Numbered from the stretch's first letter, positions 23,069 to 31,199 are shown. The stretch: 57,092 bases of DNA from Acidobacteria bacterium RIFCSPLOWO2_02_FULL_65_29 (GCA_001767435.1 MEKT01000027.1:1770-58861); one strand, 5' to 3'. Notes: generated by a model not told the origin, from the letters alone. Translations and numbers: made by a program.

Positions 23069-24733
23069 CTATTCAATGGTGAACCACTGCACTTCGACCC
23101 GACGGTTCTGTTCCGAATCCTTCGAGATCGGCTCTTCCCAGCCACGGCCGACGACGTCGACGCGTGCGACGGGGATGCCGTGGCGCTCGGCCAGCAGGCG
23201 ACGGATCTCGCCCGCGCGGTTCTTGCTGAGCTCCATCGCGCGCAACGCTTGCGTGCGCACGTACGCCTCTCCGCCCTGCTGCCGGAACTTGTCGACGAGG
23301 GCGTTGTCCACGTGGCCGCGCAAGAGGAGCGTGGATCCCGGGCTGACCGCAAGCAGCTTCTTGATCGCTTCGAGGCTCCTGATATTCTCCTGGTTCGCGT
23401 TGTCGAGCGCGGCGGAGTTGGCCTCGAAGAAGAACCGGATGTCCTTGCTCAGCAGCGGATCGGCTTCGAGTGACCCTTTGGCGGCCGTGCGAATCGGCGC
23501 GATCGCGATCTTCTGATCCTTGTACGCCCCGGATTTCTCGAATGCCCGCAGGTGCTTCAGATCGACGAACCGCTCCGAGTCGATCGGATCCTTGATGAGG
23601 TCGCTGCCGTACGCGTAAATGGCCGACTGGTAGATCCCGCCGAAGCTCCCCGCCTCGCCGATCTCTCCGGAAAAGAACGCCAGGTTCTCCGGCAGATTCG
23701 ACAGGTGGACGGCCGCCAGCTCGCTTCTCGTCTCCTCGCGGCTCCACTTGAATGGACGACCGACCAGATCCAGGTAGGTGTCGGGCTGGTCGCGGACCAT
23801 CTTGTTGCCTTCGAGGACGCCGTGTACGAGGCCCGCGACGATCTCGGGATGCTGCTCCGACAGACCGCGGTGCACGACGAGGACGTCGGCCACGATCAGC
23901 AGGTTCCGGTTCGTCGTCAGCACGTGGGCCTTGCCGGTCGACTGCGTGACGACCTCGGAGACCTTGGGTTCCCACGTCACGCATCCGGCGATTCGGTTCC
24001 TGCCCGACTTGATGTCGCTCAAGAACAAGTCGCCCGCGCTGAAGCCGTCGTCGGTGTAAATGACATTGATGCGCTCCGGGTCTGGAGCGGCGTCGATGCT
24101 GCCGAGCGCGCGGACGGCCAGGCCGGCCTCCTGGGCCAGATAGCGGATGAAGAAATCCACTTCGGTGAACTGTGCGGTCGCGATGACCTTCCCTTTGAGC
24201 GCGTTGATCCGCTTGATATCGCTCCGGACCACCAGGCCATCGGCGCCGCGGGAAAACCCGATCTGCGCCGGCACCACGGCGTGAAGTTGCTTCCCGTAGG
24301 CGGCCAGGACGTCGACCGTCGTGACCGACGCGCCTATTTTGCCTTCGTTCAGCTCCGACCAGTTCTCGTCTTCGCTGACGGTCAGCTTGACCTTGAAGCC
24401 GTGCTGCTTGAAGAAGATCGAGTTTTCGGTCGGATCCAAGCCGCCGTTGGCCGCGATCAGGCCGGCGTAGCCGGCGTACTCGCTGATCTCGACCGGCACG
24501 GTGTTGTCTTTGAGCAGGAAGGCCGCCGGCGGCGCGAGCTTGGGCACTTCGAGCTGGACGTCAGCGACATCGGGGGCCGCCTCGGACGTCGCCGCGGCTT
24601 CGGGCGAGTCGGTTCCGGACGGTCCGCTGGCGCGCCGATTCGTCACCATGTACGCGCCAAGCGCGACGAGTCCGCCGATGAGCAGGATCGAAAGCAGCTT
24701 CCCTAGCGCGGTGAATCGAGGCTCGGCCATCAT
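23069..24733 (-). CDS. membrane-anchored substrate-binding protein fused to an OmpA domain
   Basis: This 554-aa protein has one N-terminal membrane helix (LLSILLIGGLVALGAYMV) and a periplasmic type-2 substrate-binding domain of the NMT1/SsuA kind, about residues 75-400 (IFFKQHGFKVKLTVSE; GKIGASVTTVDVL; NALKGKVIATAQFTEVDFFI). A C-terminal OmpA/MotB-like domain follows from about 430 (LLLRGHVDN; LSKNRAGEIRRLL; VDVVGRGWEEP; NRRVEVQW), which normally holds peptidoglycan. It may sense a small ligand while linking inner membrane and cell wall. No ABC permease or ATPase is nearby, so transport is unlikely. AAGGAGGG precedes the ATG, and the start overlaps the pspA stop (ATGA). Confidence 0.85.
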   Translation of the reverse strand: MMAEPRFTALGKLLSILLIGGLVALGAYMVTNRRASGPSGTDSPEAAATSEAAPDVADVQLEVPKLAPPAAFLLKDNTVPVEISEYAGYAGLIAANGGLDPTENSIFFKQHGFKVKLTVSEDENWSELNEGKIGASVTTVDVLAAYGKQLHAVVPAQIGFSRGADGLVVRSDIKRINALKGKVIATAQFTEVDFFIRYLAQEAGLAVRALGSIDAAPDPERINVIYTDDGFSAGDLFLSDIKSGRNRIAGCVTWEPKVSEVVTQSTGKAHVLTTNRNLLIVADVLVVHRGLSEQHPEIVAGLVHGVLEGNKMVRDQPDTYLDLVGRPFKWSREETRSELAAVHLSNLPENLAFFSGEIGEAGSFGGIYQSAIYAYGSDLIKDPIDSERFVDLKHLRAFEKSGAYKDQKIAIAPIRTAAKGSLEADPLLSKDIRFFFEANSAALDNANQENIRSLEAIKKLLAVSPGSTLLLRGHVDNALVDKFRQQGGEAYVRTQALRAMELSKNRAGEIRRLLAERHGIPVARVDVVGRGWEEPISKDSEQNRRVEVQWFTIE

Positions 24734-25470
24734 CCCTCCTTCGGTCCGATTTCCTTCGCCTTCGCCGGCGCGTCAGCGACCGGCGCCGCCTGGACGCCCT
24801 GGTTGGCGAGGAACTCGGCCAGCGCGGTTTGTTCGAGCGCCTTGCGCTCGCTTTCCTTTTCCTGGACCTGGTCCATGTTGACCATGTCTTTCGCCACGCG
24901 CGCCTTCCCGGCCGACACCTCGTAGCGCTTCTGCAGGACTTCCTCGACGGTCTTCATCGTATCGCCCAGGTCGCCGACCTTGAAGGCAACGCCCGAGAGT
25001 GCCGTCGCGGCCTCGGCCTGCGCTTCCTTGATCTTCACCTGCGACAGCTGGGTCTCGAGCCGTCGTACTTTCTCTTCGAAATCCTTCTGCGCCACTTTGG
25101 CCTGCCGGAGGTTGGCCTGGTACGCCTCTTCGGTTTCCTGAAGCTCGCTCGTGTCGGTCGTGAGATCCGCCTTCAGCTCCTGAAGCTCGCGAGCGAGGCT
25201 GCCGGCGAGATCCATGTTGCCGGCGCGATGGTTCGCCAGGATCCTTCGTTCGAGATCCTGAGCCCTCGTGGCCTTGTGCTTCACCTGGCTCTTGAGCCGC
25301 TCGGCCACGCCAGCCATTTTCGCGAGCGCCAGGTTGTAGCTCGTCATCTTGTCGCGGAAATCCTGGCGCGCGGCTTCCATGAGCGCCTCCGGGTTCGCTT
25401 CTTCGAGGCCGCTGATGAACAGGCTCAGAAACCCGCGGAACAACCGGCCGATTCGCCCCAGTAATGCCAT
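24730..25470 (-). CDS. pspA: PspA/IM30 family (bacterial ESCRT-III-like) protein
   Basis: This 246-aa protein is almost entirely alpha-helical. It starts with the amphipathic segment LLGRIGRLFRGFLSLFISGLE, then EEANPEALMEAARQDFRDK, and continues as a long coiled coil (heptads through QTEEAYQANLRQAKVAQKDF and KVRRLETQLSQVKIKEAQAE). PspA/Vipp1 proteins assemble into ESCRT-III-like rods and rings on the inner membrane and protect or reshape it. The last 40 residues (GVQAAPVADAPAKAKEIGPKEG) are a flexible tail. It is encoded between an AAA+ ATPase and the SBP-OmpA protein, not beside pspB, pspC or pspF. It may be a PspA-family paralogue rather than the classical stress PspA. Confidence 0.9.
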   Translation of the reverse strand: MALLGRIGRLFRGFLSLFISGLEEANPEALMEAARQDFRDKMTSYNLALAKMAGVAERLKSQVKHKATRAQDLERRILANHRAGNMDLAGSLARELQELKADLTTDTSELQETEEAYQANLRQAKVAQKDFEEKVRRLETQLSQVKIKEAQAEAATALSGVAFKVGDLGDTMKTVEEVLQKRYEVSAGKARVAKDMVNMDQVQEKESERKALEQTALAEFLANQGVQAAPVADAPAKAKEIGPKEG

Positions 25471-25484
25471 GTCGCCTCCAGACA

Positions 25485-25568
25485 GTTGATAGTCGACAGT
25501 CGACAGTCAACAGTTGACCGTCAGTTGGCTGACTGTGAGCTGTTGACTGTCAACTGTCGACTGTCGAC
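25485..25568. repeat. GTYRACA heptamer inverted repeat between the AAA+ and pspA genes
   Basis: Arms 25485-25513 and 25540-25568 (29 nt) pair at 26 of 29 positions. Words in the loop (AGTTGACCGTCAGTTGGCTGAC) extend the same theme. As in the sdh operon, the element separates two genes of one apparent transcript. Confidence 0.85.
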
Positions 25569-25574
25569 TTCACT

Positions 25575-27329
25575 CTATACAAACCTCCTGAGCGCTTCGA
25601 TGCGATCCTCGATCGCCTCGGGATCGAGCTCTCGGTAGCGCTCGGGAAGAAATCGCGCGTCGGTGCATTCTTTCACGGCCACGAGGTCCATGAATTCCAG
25701 TTTCCGCGTGTGCGCGCTCGGCCGGACCTCACGGAAGACGTCGGCCAGCAGGTCCTTCAGCGGCCGCTTCGGCTCGACCGCCAGCTCCCACGTGCGCAGC
25801 GCGCGCACGAGCACGCCCTCGATCTCGTGGCCGCCGAGCGTGATGCGGTCGGGCACGTCGGGCACGTCGGCGAGCGCCAGCGGCAGCTTCAGCTTGCCCG
25901 CAATCGCGACGAGGAGTGTCCGCAGCTCGTCTTCCGTCTGCGGCGGAAAGAGCGGGATGTGCACGTCGAGCCGGCCTTGGCGCTTGAGATCGACCTCGAG
26001 CAGGTCGGGACGCGACGTCGCGAACACCCAGATGATGCGCCCGCGGTTGCGCGTCTCGGACATTTCCTTGGCGAGCATCGAGTACACGCGGCCCGACAAC
26101 CCGCTGTCGTTGTCGCCCGACTCGCGGCGCCCCGCCGCCTGGTCGGCCTCGTCCACGAACACCACCACCTGGCCGATCGCGCGCAGCACGGCGAAGATCT
26201 TCTCGAGGTTCGACTCGGTCGCGCCCACCCACCGGTCGCGGAAGTTCTTGAAGACCACGCACGGCACGCCGAGCTCGCCGGCCCAGCACTGCACGAGAAA
26301 CGTCTTCCCCGTGCCGATGCGTCCGGCAATCAGGTAGCCCATCGGAAGCGCTCTCAGCGCGCCGCGGCGCAGGAGCTCGCCGTCCTCGCGCAGCCACGCC
26401 TTCACCGCGTCGTGGCCCGCGACGTGGTCGAGCGTGAACGGCGACTCGATGAACTCGAGCAGGCCCTGGCACTCGCGCTCGATCACGTCCTTCTTGCGCT
26501 CGGTCAGCCATTTCGACGTGATGGTCCGGTCGTTGCCGAGCGCCAGCGCGATGGTCGTGCGCGCGCCGACGCGGCTCAGCCCGGTCAGGCGCGACGCCAG
26601 CACGTCCATCGGCACCTCGCACCGCGTGCGCAGGTCCGGAAACTGCGACGCCTCGAGCGCCTCGAGATACGCCAGCATCTCGGGCTCGGACGGAAGCGGC
26701 AGGTGAATCGAGACGGTGTGCGGATTCTCGACCAGCAGCTCGTTGAGGTCGTGCAGCCCCTCGCTGATGAACACGGTGATGATGTTCGACTGCTGAATGC
26801 CCGGGTCGTTGGCCCAACCAAGCGCTTTGACCACGTTCGCGCTGAACGCCCCGCCGAGCTGTACGGCGTCGCCGCGCGGCACCGCGAACTCGGCGAAGTC
26901 CACGAGGACCGCGATCTTGTGCGGCGCCGACCGCGTCGTCTTCTCCGCGCTCTCGAGCGCGCGCAGGTTGAGCGTGCGCAGCAGATACCGATCGATCAGC
27001 TCGAGCGCGGAGCCCGGCTCCCGCAAGAGCGTGAGCGCGTGTCCCGTGCCGTCGGCCGGCCCCAGCGCCTGCTCGAGCCAGGCGCTCCAGTCCTCGCTGC
27101 CGCGCGTGGCTCGCACCCCGCGACTGCGGTCGTAATGCAGAACGACGTCGTAGCCGGCGAACATGACTTCGTCGAGGAAACCCTTGAGCGACAGCTGCCG
27201 CCCGCCGGCTGGCACGAGGTCGAACACGTTGCCGTGGAGGATGAACTGCGCCGCCGATCCGGTCCGAAACAGATCGCGCAACCGCATGGCCCAAGCCGGA
27301 AGCGCGGTGGTGGCCGGCGTGGCCGTCAC
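25575..27329 (-). CDS. AAA+ ATPase, degenerate plus active domain (Ycf46/Vps4-like layout)
   Basis: This 584-aa cytoplasmic protein has an N-terminal half (1-300) that looks like an inactive NTPase: a Walker-B-like IAVLVDFAEF (139-148) and an ISEGLHDLNELL sensor-like region, but no P-loop. The C-terminal half is an intact AAA+ domain: GRIGTGKT (336-343), VVVFVDEAD (388-396), FATSRPDLLEVDLKRQGRLD with sensor 1 and arginine positions, then a helical lid. In ESCRT systems a Vps4 AAA+ ATPase disassembles the ESCRT-III polymer, so the neighbouring PspA is a natural substrate (inference). The GTG at 27329 overlaps the upstream stop (GTGA); a longer 616-aa frame is rejected. Confidence 0.85.
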   Translation of the reverse strand: MTATPATTALPAWAMRLRDLFRTGSAAQFILHGNVFDLVPAGGRQLSLKGFLDEVMFAGYDVVLHYDRSRGVRATRGSEDWSAWLEQALGPADGTGHALTLLREPGSALELIDRYLLRTLNLRALESAEKTTRSAPHKIAVLVDFAEFAVPRGDAVQLGGAFSANVVKALGWANDPGIQQSNIITVFISEGLHDLNELLVENPHTVSIHLPLPSEPEMLAYLEALEASQFPDLRTRCEVPMDVLASRLTGLSRVGARTTIALALGNDRTITSKWLTERKKDVIERECQGLLEFIESPFTLDHVAGHDAVKAWLREDGELLRRGALRALPMGYLIAGRIGTGKTFLVQCWAGELGVPCVVFKNFRDRWVGATESNLEKIFAVLRAIGQVVVFVDEADQAAGRRESGDNDSGLSGRVYSMLAKEMSETRNRGRIIWVFATSRPDLLEVDLKRQGRLDVHIPLFPPQTEDELRTLLVAIAGKLKLPLALADVPDVPDRITLGGHEIEGVLVRALRTWELAVEPKRPLKDLLADVFREVRPSAHTRKLEFMDLVAVKECTDARFLPERYRELDPEAIEDRIEALRRFV

Positions 27330-28174
27330 TGGCTCTCCCTGACCCGCACGGCCGCCGTGAGCGGCGGCGGCTCCGCGAGCAGGTCCTCCATCTCGCCGTA
27401 CACCTTCTGCTGATCGCGAATCCATTGCGCCGTGCCTCCGAGCGTGGCCGTGATCTGATCAATACGCTGGGACAGCCGCTCGGGATCCGTGGAGAGCGCC
27501 GCCTGCTCCCGAATGAGCTCGACCTGCTCCTGGATGCGCACGATCTCGGCGTCGAGGAAGCGGAGCTTCTCCTTCGCCTCGGACTGCTGCGCGATGCGCT
27601 GCCGCAGGATGTCCACCTGGCTGTTCAGGCTTCGCCGGAGATCGTCGCTCACGCCCGGCGCCTCGACCTGCGCTTCGAGATCGCGGAGACGCCGATCGAG
27701 CGGCTCGCCGCGGCCGGCGTCGCCGAGCACGCGATCGATCGCGTGGCGCGCGACCAGCAGCCGCAGATACATCCACATCAAGCGGCCGAGGCCCTCGCTC
27801 TGCGTCTCGATGGCCGCGACCTCGCCCTGCGTCTGCTGATCGAGGATGCCCTTGCAGCGCGCCGCCAGCGCGTCGTACCGCCGGCGATCGCCGTCGCCCA
27901 GTCCCGAGAGCAAGCCGCCGATCTTCCGCTGCCAATCGCGCTCCGATCCCGACACATCGACCGCATCGACGACCCGCTGAAAGCGCCTGTTCGTGGACAG
28001 AAGGGCGAGATAGCCGAGCTCCATCCCGGCGCCGAGCACCCAGAAACCTGGATTGACCAGACCGAGCAGGGCAAACGACGCCACCCCCACCCAGTTCGGG
28101 GCGACAAACATGCCGAACGGGCGCGCGTTGAAGGCCGCCCGCGCGTAGTCGAAGAGGCCGCGGCTCTGGGGCAT
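27326..28174 (-). CDS. membrane coiled-coil protein, first gene of the PspA/AAA+ operon
   Basis: This 282-aa protein has a short cytoplasmic N-terminus (LFDYARAAFNARPFGM) and a hydrophobic hairpin (VAPNWVGVASFALLGLVNPG then FWVLGAGMELGYLALL), followed by about 200 residues of charged helix with strong coiled-coil character (RSLNSQVDILRQRIAQQSEA; EIVRIQEQVELIREQAAL). Both termini should be cytoplasmic, so it could be the membrane platform for the AAA+ ATPase or PspA. No named family was recognised. The ATG at 28174 is preferred over a GTG at 28240; no Shine-Dalgarno is visible, but a TACAAT lies 15 nt upstream, so the message may be nearly leaderless. The stop overlaps the ATPase start. Confidence 0.7.
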   Translation of the reverse strand: MPQSRGLFDYARAAFNARPFGMFVAPNWVGVASFALLGLVNPGFWVLGAGMELGYLALLSTNRRFQRVVDAVDVSGSERDWQRKIGGLLSGLGDGDRRRYDALAARCKGILDQQTQGEVAAIETQSEGLGRLMWMYLRLLVARHAIDRVLGDAGRGEPLDRRLRDLEAQVEAPGVSDDLRRSLNSQVDILRQRIAQQSEAKEKLRFLDAEIVRIQEQVELIREQAALSTDPERLSQRIDQITATLGGTAQWIRDQQKVYGEMEDLLAEPPPLTAAVRVRESQ

Positions 28175-28188
28175 CGGCGGTGGGCTGT

Positions 28189-28194
28189 ATTGTA
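28189..28194 (-). promoter_or_regulatory. candidate -10 element TACAAT upstream of the PspA/AAA+ operon
   Basis: TACAAT on the minus strand lies 15-20 nt before the ATG at 28174. No good -35 hexamer was found at 16-18 bp spacing, so this is weak. Confidence 0.3.
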
Positions 28195-28375
28195 CTGCGA
28201 CGTGATAGCCGTGGCCGGGGCTACCGTCAACCGCCGCCACCGCCCGGCCAATCCACGCCAGTCCCAGGCGAAAATGGGGCGGCCGGCCAGCCCATCTTTC
28301 CTTTACTTTATTCGAGGAAGCAGATAAGGTCAGTGGCTGTCCCTCATCTCATTTTGGCTAGCGTAGGAGGAAGTC

Positions 28376-29434
28376 ATGCGACGTGTTATCGCCAGCGTTG
28401 TCGCCGGTTTACTGCTCACAGCAGGTCCGGCGCTCGCGCAGCAGGGCACCGGTGCACCGGCCAAGGCCAGAGCCACCGCGCCCGAGATCCCGTTCGAGTC
28501 CGTAGCGAACTTCTTCAAGATGCCGGCCGGCACCTACATGGGTGAAGGCGTCGGCGTCGCCACCAACTCGAGAGGGCACGTGTTCGTGTACGTGCGAAGC
28601 GGCGAATCGCGCGTCTTCGAGTTCGATCAGACCGGCGCGTTCGTCAAGGAATTTGGCGCCAACAGCTACGGCTACGCCTTCGCGCACGCGGTGCGCGTGG
28701 ACGCCCAGGACAACGTGTGGGTCGTGGACGAGGGCACGAACATCGTTCAAAAGTTCGCTCCCGACGGCAAACTGCTGATGGTGCTCGGCAAGCGGCCCGA
28801 CCCCCTCGATCAGCTGGCACTGATGCCCGGGGGCGCGCCGTACTCCGGCGCCAACAGGCCCTACACCTTCCATCGCCAGACCGACATCGGGTTCGACCCG
28901 CAGGGCAACATCTTCGTGTCGGACGGTTACGGCGACTCGCGCGTCGTGAAATTCGACAGGACCGGCAAGTTCATCAAGGCGGCCGGCACGCGCGGCAACG
29001 GCCCGCTCCAGTTCAGCACGCCCCACGCGATCTCGGTCGACGCCAAGGGCATGGTCTACGTCGCCGACCGCGGCAACTCGCGCATCATCGTCCTCGACAA
29101 CGACCTGAATCAAAAGGCCGTGTATAGCGACACTGGCGCTCCGTGGGCGGTGTGCATCTCGCAGGGACCGCATCAGTACCTGTACACCTCCAACTCCTTC
29201 CCGACCGGCAACAACTTCGATCAGGCCGCGAATACGGGCGAGGTCTACAAGATGGAGCTGGACGGCAGAGTGGTCGGCAAGTTTGGCAAAGCCGGGCATG
29301 GGTTCAAGGAGTTCAGCAGCATCCACCAGATGGACTGCCGGAACGAGAACGAGCTGTACGTGGCCGAAATCACCGCATGGCGCGTGCAGAAGCTCCTGCT
29401 CAAGCCAGCCAACCGTCCCCCGACGGCGAACTAG
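28376..29434 (+). CDS. secreted NHL-repeat beta-propeller, copy 1
   Basis: This 352-aa protein has a signal peptide (VIASVVAGLLLTAGPALAQ) and about six NHL blades, each with a VDxxGxxYVADxxxxRI-like core: GVGVATNSRGHVFVYVRSG, VRVDAQDNVWVVDEGTN, IGFDPQGNIFVSDGYGD and ISVDAKGMVYVADRGNS. NHL propellers bind proteins or act as lyases (peptidyl-alpha-hydroxyglycine alpha-amidating lyase is a close fold relative), but no catalytic set is clear. AGGAGG lies 5 nt before the ATG. The next gene is a related copy 9 bp away. Confidence 0.85.
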   Translation: MRRVIASVVAGLLLTAGPALAQQGTGAPAKARATAPEIPFESVANFFKMPAGTYMGEGVGVATNSRGHVFVYVRSGESRVFEFDQTGAFVKEFGANSYGYAFAHAVRVDAQDNVWVVDEGTNIVQKFAPDGKLLMVLGKRPDPLDQLALMPGGAPYSGANRPYTFHRQTDIGFDPQGNIFVSDGYGDSRVVKFDRTGKFIKAAGTRGNGPLQFSTPHAISVDAKGMVYVADRGNSRIIVLDNDLNQKAVYSDTGAPWAVCISQGPHQYLYTSNSFPTGNNFDQAANTGEVYKMELDGRVVGKFGKAGHGFKEFSSIHQMDCRNENELYVAEITAWRVQKLLLKPANRPPTAN

Positions 29435-29443
29435 GAGGCCCAC

Positions 29444-30559
29444 ATGAAACGCTTCCTTCAGTTCTTCGTCGCAGCGTTGGCGGTCGCCGCCGGCGCCACG
29501 CTCATGGCGCAGTCGGCGCCGCAGATCAACTACGACGGCGTGGTTGATGCGCTCTCGCTCCCCTCCTACGGTGAAGTCGCCGGCGTGGCGACCAACTCGA
29601 GGGGCAACGTGTTCGTCTACGCGCGCACCGGTCACGCGGTCGCGACGCTCGGCGACGAGCGGACCTTCTATCACGGCGGCTCGCGTCTGTTTCAATTCGA
29701 CCAGACCGGCAAGTTCGTGAAGGAGATCGGCCAGGGCGTCTACGCGGTCAACTTCGCGCAGCAGGTGCGCGTCGATCCGCAGGACAACATCTGGATCGTC
29801 GATGCGGGCTCGAACATGGTCGTCAAGTTCGATCCCGACGGCCGGCTGGCGATGGTGCTCGGCAGAAAGCCCGAAAACATTCCCGTGCGTCCTGGACCCG
29901 GCATTCCGGCAAACGTTGCCGACGTGAAGTCGGCGGCGGAGGCGGCGGCTCGAGGCGCCGCGCCCGCAGCCGGTCGCGGCGGTGGTGGCCGCGGCGGCGG
30001 CACTCCGGGCGTCGGCATCAACGGTGACAACTTCAACCGACCCTCGGACGTCACGTGGGACAAGGCCGGCAACGTCTACGTGGCCGACGGCTTCGGCAAC
30101 AACAACCGCATCGCGAAGTTCACTCGCGACGGCAACTTCATCAAGCAGTGGGGCAGCACGGGAGCCGGGCAGGGCCAGCTCAGCGGCATCCGCGGCATCG
30201 CCAGCGACGCGGCCGGTAACATCTACGTGGCCGACGCCGGCAACAAGCGTATCTCAGTGTTTGATGGCGAGGGCACGTTCAAGTCGCAGATTACGGGCAT
30301 CGGCACGCCCATGGCGATCTGCATCTCGGGCGGCGCCACGCAGTACCTCTACAGCTCCAACTCGAACGAAGCCGAGAGCATGGACAACGGCGAGATCTAC
30401 AAAGTCCGGCTCAACGGGCAGGTCGCCGGCAGGTTTGGCAGCGCCGGCAAGCTGGCCAAGCAGTTCGGCATGGCCAACGCGATCGACTGCCGCACGGAAA
30501 ACAATCTGTGGGTCGGCGAGGTCTGGAACTGGCGGGCGCAGAAGGTGACGCTGAAGTAA
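29444..30559 (+). CDS. secreted NHL-repeat beta-propeller, copy 2
   Basis: This 371-aa protein is a diverged tandem copy of the preceding gene: a signal peptide (FVAALAVAAGATLMAQ) and matching blades GVATNSRGNVFVYARTG, VRVDPQDNIWIVDAGSN, VTWDKAGNVYVADGFGN and IASDAAGNIYVADAGNK. It differs by an insert near residues 165-190, rich in Ala and Gly (AARGAAPAAGRGGGGRGGG), between two blades. Both copies end with a W-containing blade (WRAQKVTLK here, WRVQKLLLK in copy 1), so the pair arose by tandem duplication. AGGAGG precedes the ATG. Ligand unknown. Confidence 0.85.
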   Translation: MKRFLQFFVAALAVAAGATLMAQSAPQINYDGVVDALSLPSYGEVAGVATNSRGNVFVYARTGHAVATLGDERTFYHGGSRLFQFDQTGKFVKEIGQGVYAVNFAQQVRVDPQDNIWIVDAGSNMVVKFDPDGRLAMVLGRKPENIPVRPGPGIPANVADVKSAAEAAARGAAPAAGRGGGGRGGGTPGVGINGDNFNRPSDVTWDKAGNVYVADGFGNNNRIAKFTRDGNFIKQWGSTGAGQGQLSGIRGIASDAAGNIYVADAGNKRISVFDGEGTFKSQITGIGTPMAICISGGATQYLYSSNSNEAESMDNGEIYKVRLNGQVAGRFGSAGKLAKQFGMANAIDCRTENNLWVGEVWNWRAQKVTLK

Positions 30560-30575
30560 CCGTCCGTAACCTGAA

Positions 30576-30644
30576 GTTGACAGTCCACAGTCGACAGTTA
30601 ACAGCTCTGAGCAGCCTGTCAACTGTTAACTGTTGACTGTCAAC
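30576..30644. repeat. GTYRACA heptamer inverted repeat between convergent genes
   Basis: Arms 30576-30604 and 30616-30644 (29 nt each, 25 paired) are separated by an 11-nt loop CTCTGAGCAGC. It lies between the stop of the NHL copy 2 and the stop of the RidA gene on the other strand, the position of a bidirectional terminator. TTCTTT follows on the plus strand. Confidence 0.85.
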
Positions 30645-30654
30645 TTCTTTATCT

Positions 30655-31101
30655 CTATCTCTTCACGGCTGTTCCCATCACCTCGAACCGCGCGCCGTTC
30701 AGGAGCGGTCCCGACCCCAGAAACGCCCTCGCCGGGTACTCCTGCTTGAAGAATGTTCGGTACACCCGATTGAACCCGTCGAAATTGGTGACGTCTGGCG
30801 TGAAGACCTGAATCGACACGAGATCGTCCATCGTCATCCCCGCGGCCTTGAGCGTGTTCTGGATACCTGTCAGGACGGTGGTCGCCGCGACCTCCGCCGT
30901 GTCGCCGGTGCCGAGCATACCGGAGACATACAGCGTGCCGTTGGCGAGCACGGCGCCGCTGAACGGCGGTTGCGTCGCCGCAGCCGGGTTGGCGGCCGAC
31001 CGCCCATTGATGTATTGCCGTCCAGGCTGCGCGGTGGTCGTGAAGGACCATCCCGCACCGATCACGAAGCCGACAGCCAGGGTGAGCGATCTATTCAGCA
31101 C
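30655..31101 (-). CDS. exported RidA (YjgF/UK114) family protein
   Basis: This 148-aa protein is one RidA domain (about residues 28-146) behind an N-terminal signal sequence (LTLAVGFVIGAGWSFTTTAQ). R125 in YPARAFLGS is the position of the catalytic arginine that holds the substrate carboxylate; GARFEVMGTA is the usual closing strand. RidA trimers hydrolyse reactive enamine/imine intermediates made by PLP and flavin amine enzymes. They are normally cytoplasmic, so export is notable and fits the exported PLP enzymes and amine oxidase in this window (inference). Start GTG with GAGGAGG 6 nt upstream. Confidence 0.85.
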   Translation of the reverse strand: MLNRSLTLAVGFVIGAGWSFTTTAQPGRQYINGRSAANPAAATQPPFSGAVLANGTLYVSGMLGTGDTAEVAATTVLTGIQNTLKAAGMTMDDLVSIQVFTPDVTNFDGFNRVYRTFFKQEYPARAFLGSGPLLNGARFEVMGTAVKR

Positions 31102-31133
31102 AAGCGGCCTCCTCAGGGTTGTGACCTGAAATT

Positions 31134-31199
31134 TTAGAGTTCAGACTTCAGAGTTCAGATTGCTGCAGATTTCACACTTCAGATTGGCGATTTTCGACT
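31134..31199. repeat. AGTTCAGACTTCAG word repeat
   Basis: The spacer between two minus-strand genes is made of near-copies of AGAGTTCAG, ACTTCAG and CAGATT words. It resembles the other word families in architecture but has a different word. Confidence 0.6.

Noticed and set aside
23069-24733. ABC transporter for phosphate or nitrate
   Set aside because: Only the substrate-binding fold is present; it has a membrane anchor and OmpA domain and no permease or ATPase beside it.
24730-25470. Classical phage-shock operon (pspABC)
   Set aside because: No PspB, PspC or PspF-like gene is in the neighbourhood; the partner is a Vps4/Ycf46-like AAA+ protein, not the sigma-54 enhancer PspF.
25710-27413. 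Long plus-strand open frame opposite the AAA+ ATPase
   Set aside because: Same reason: Arg/His-rich, no motif, antisense to a clear P-loop protein.
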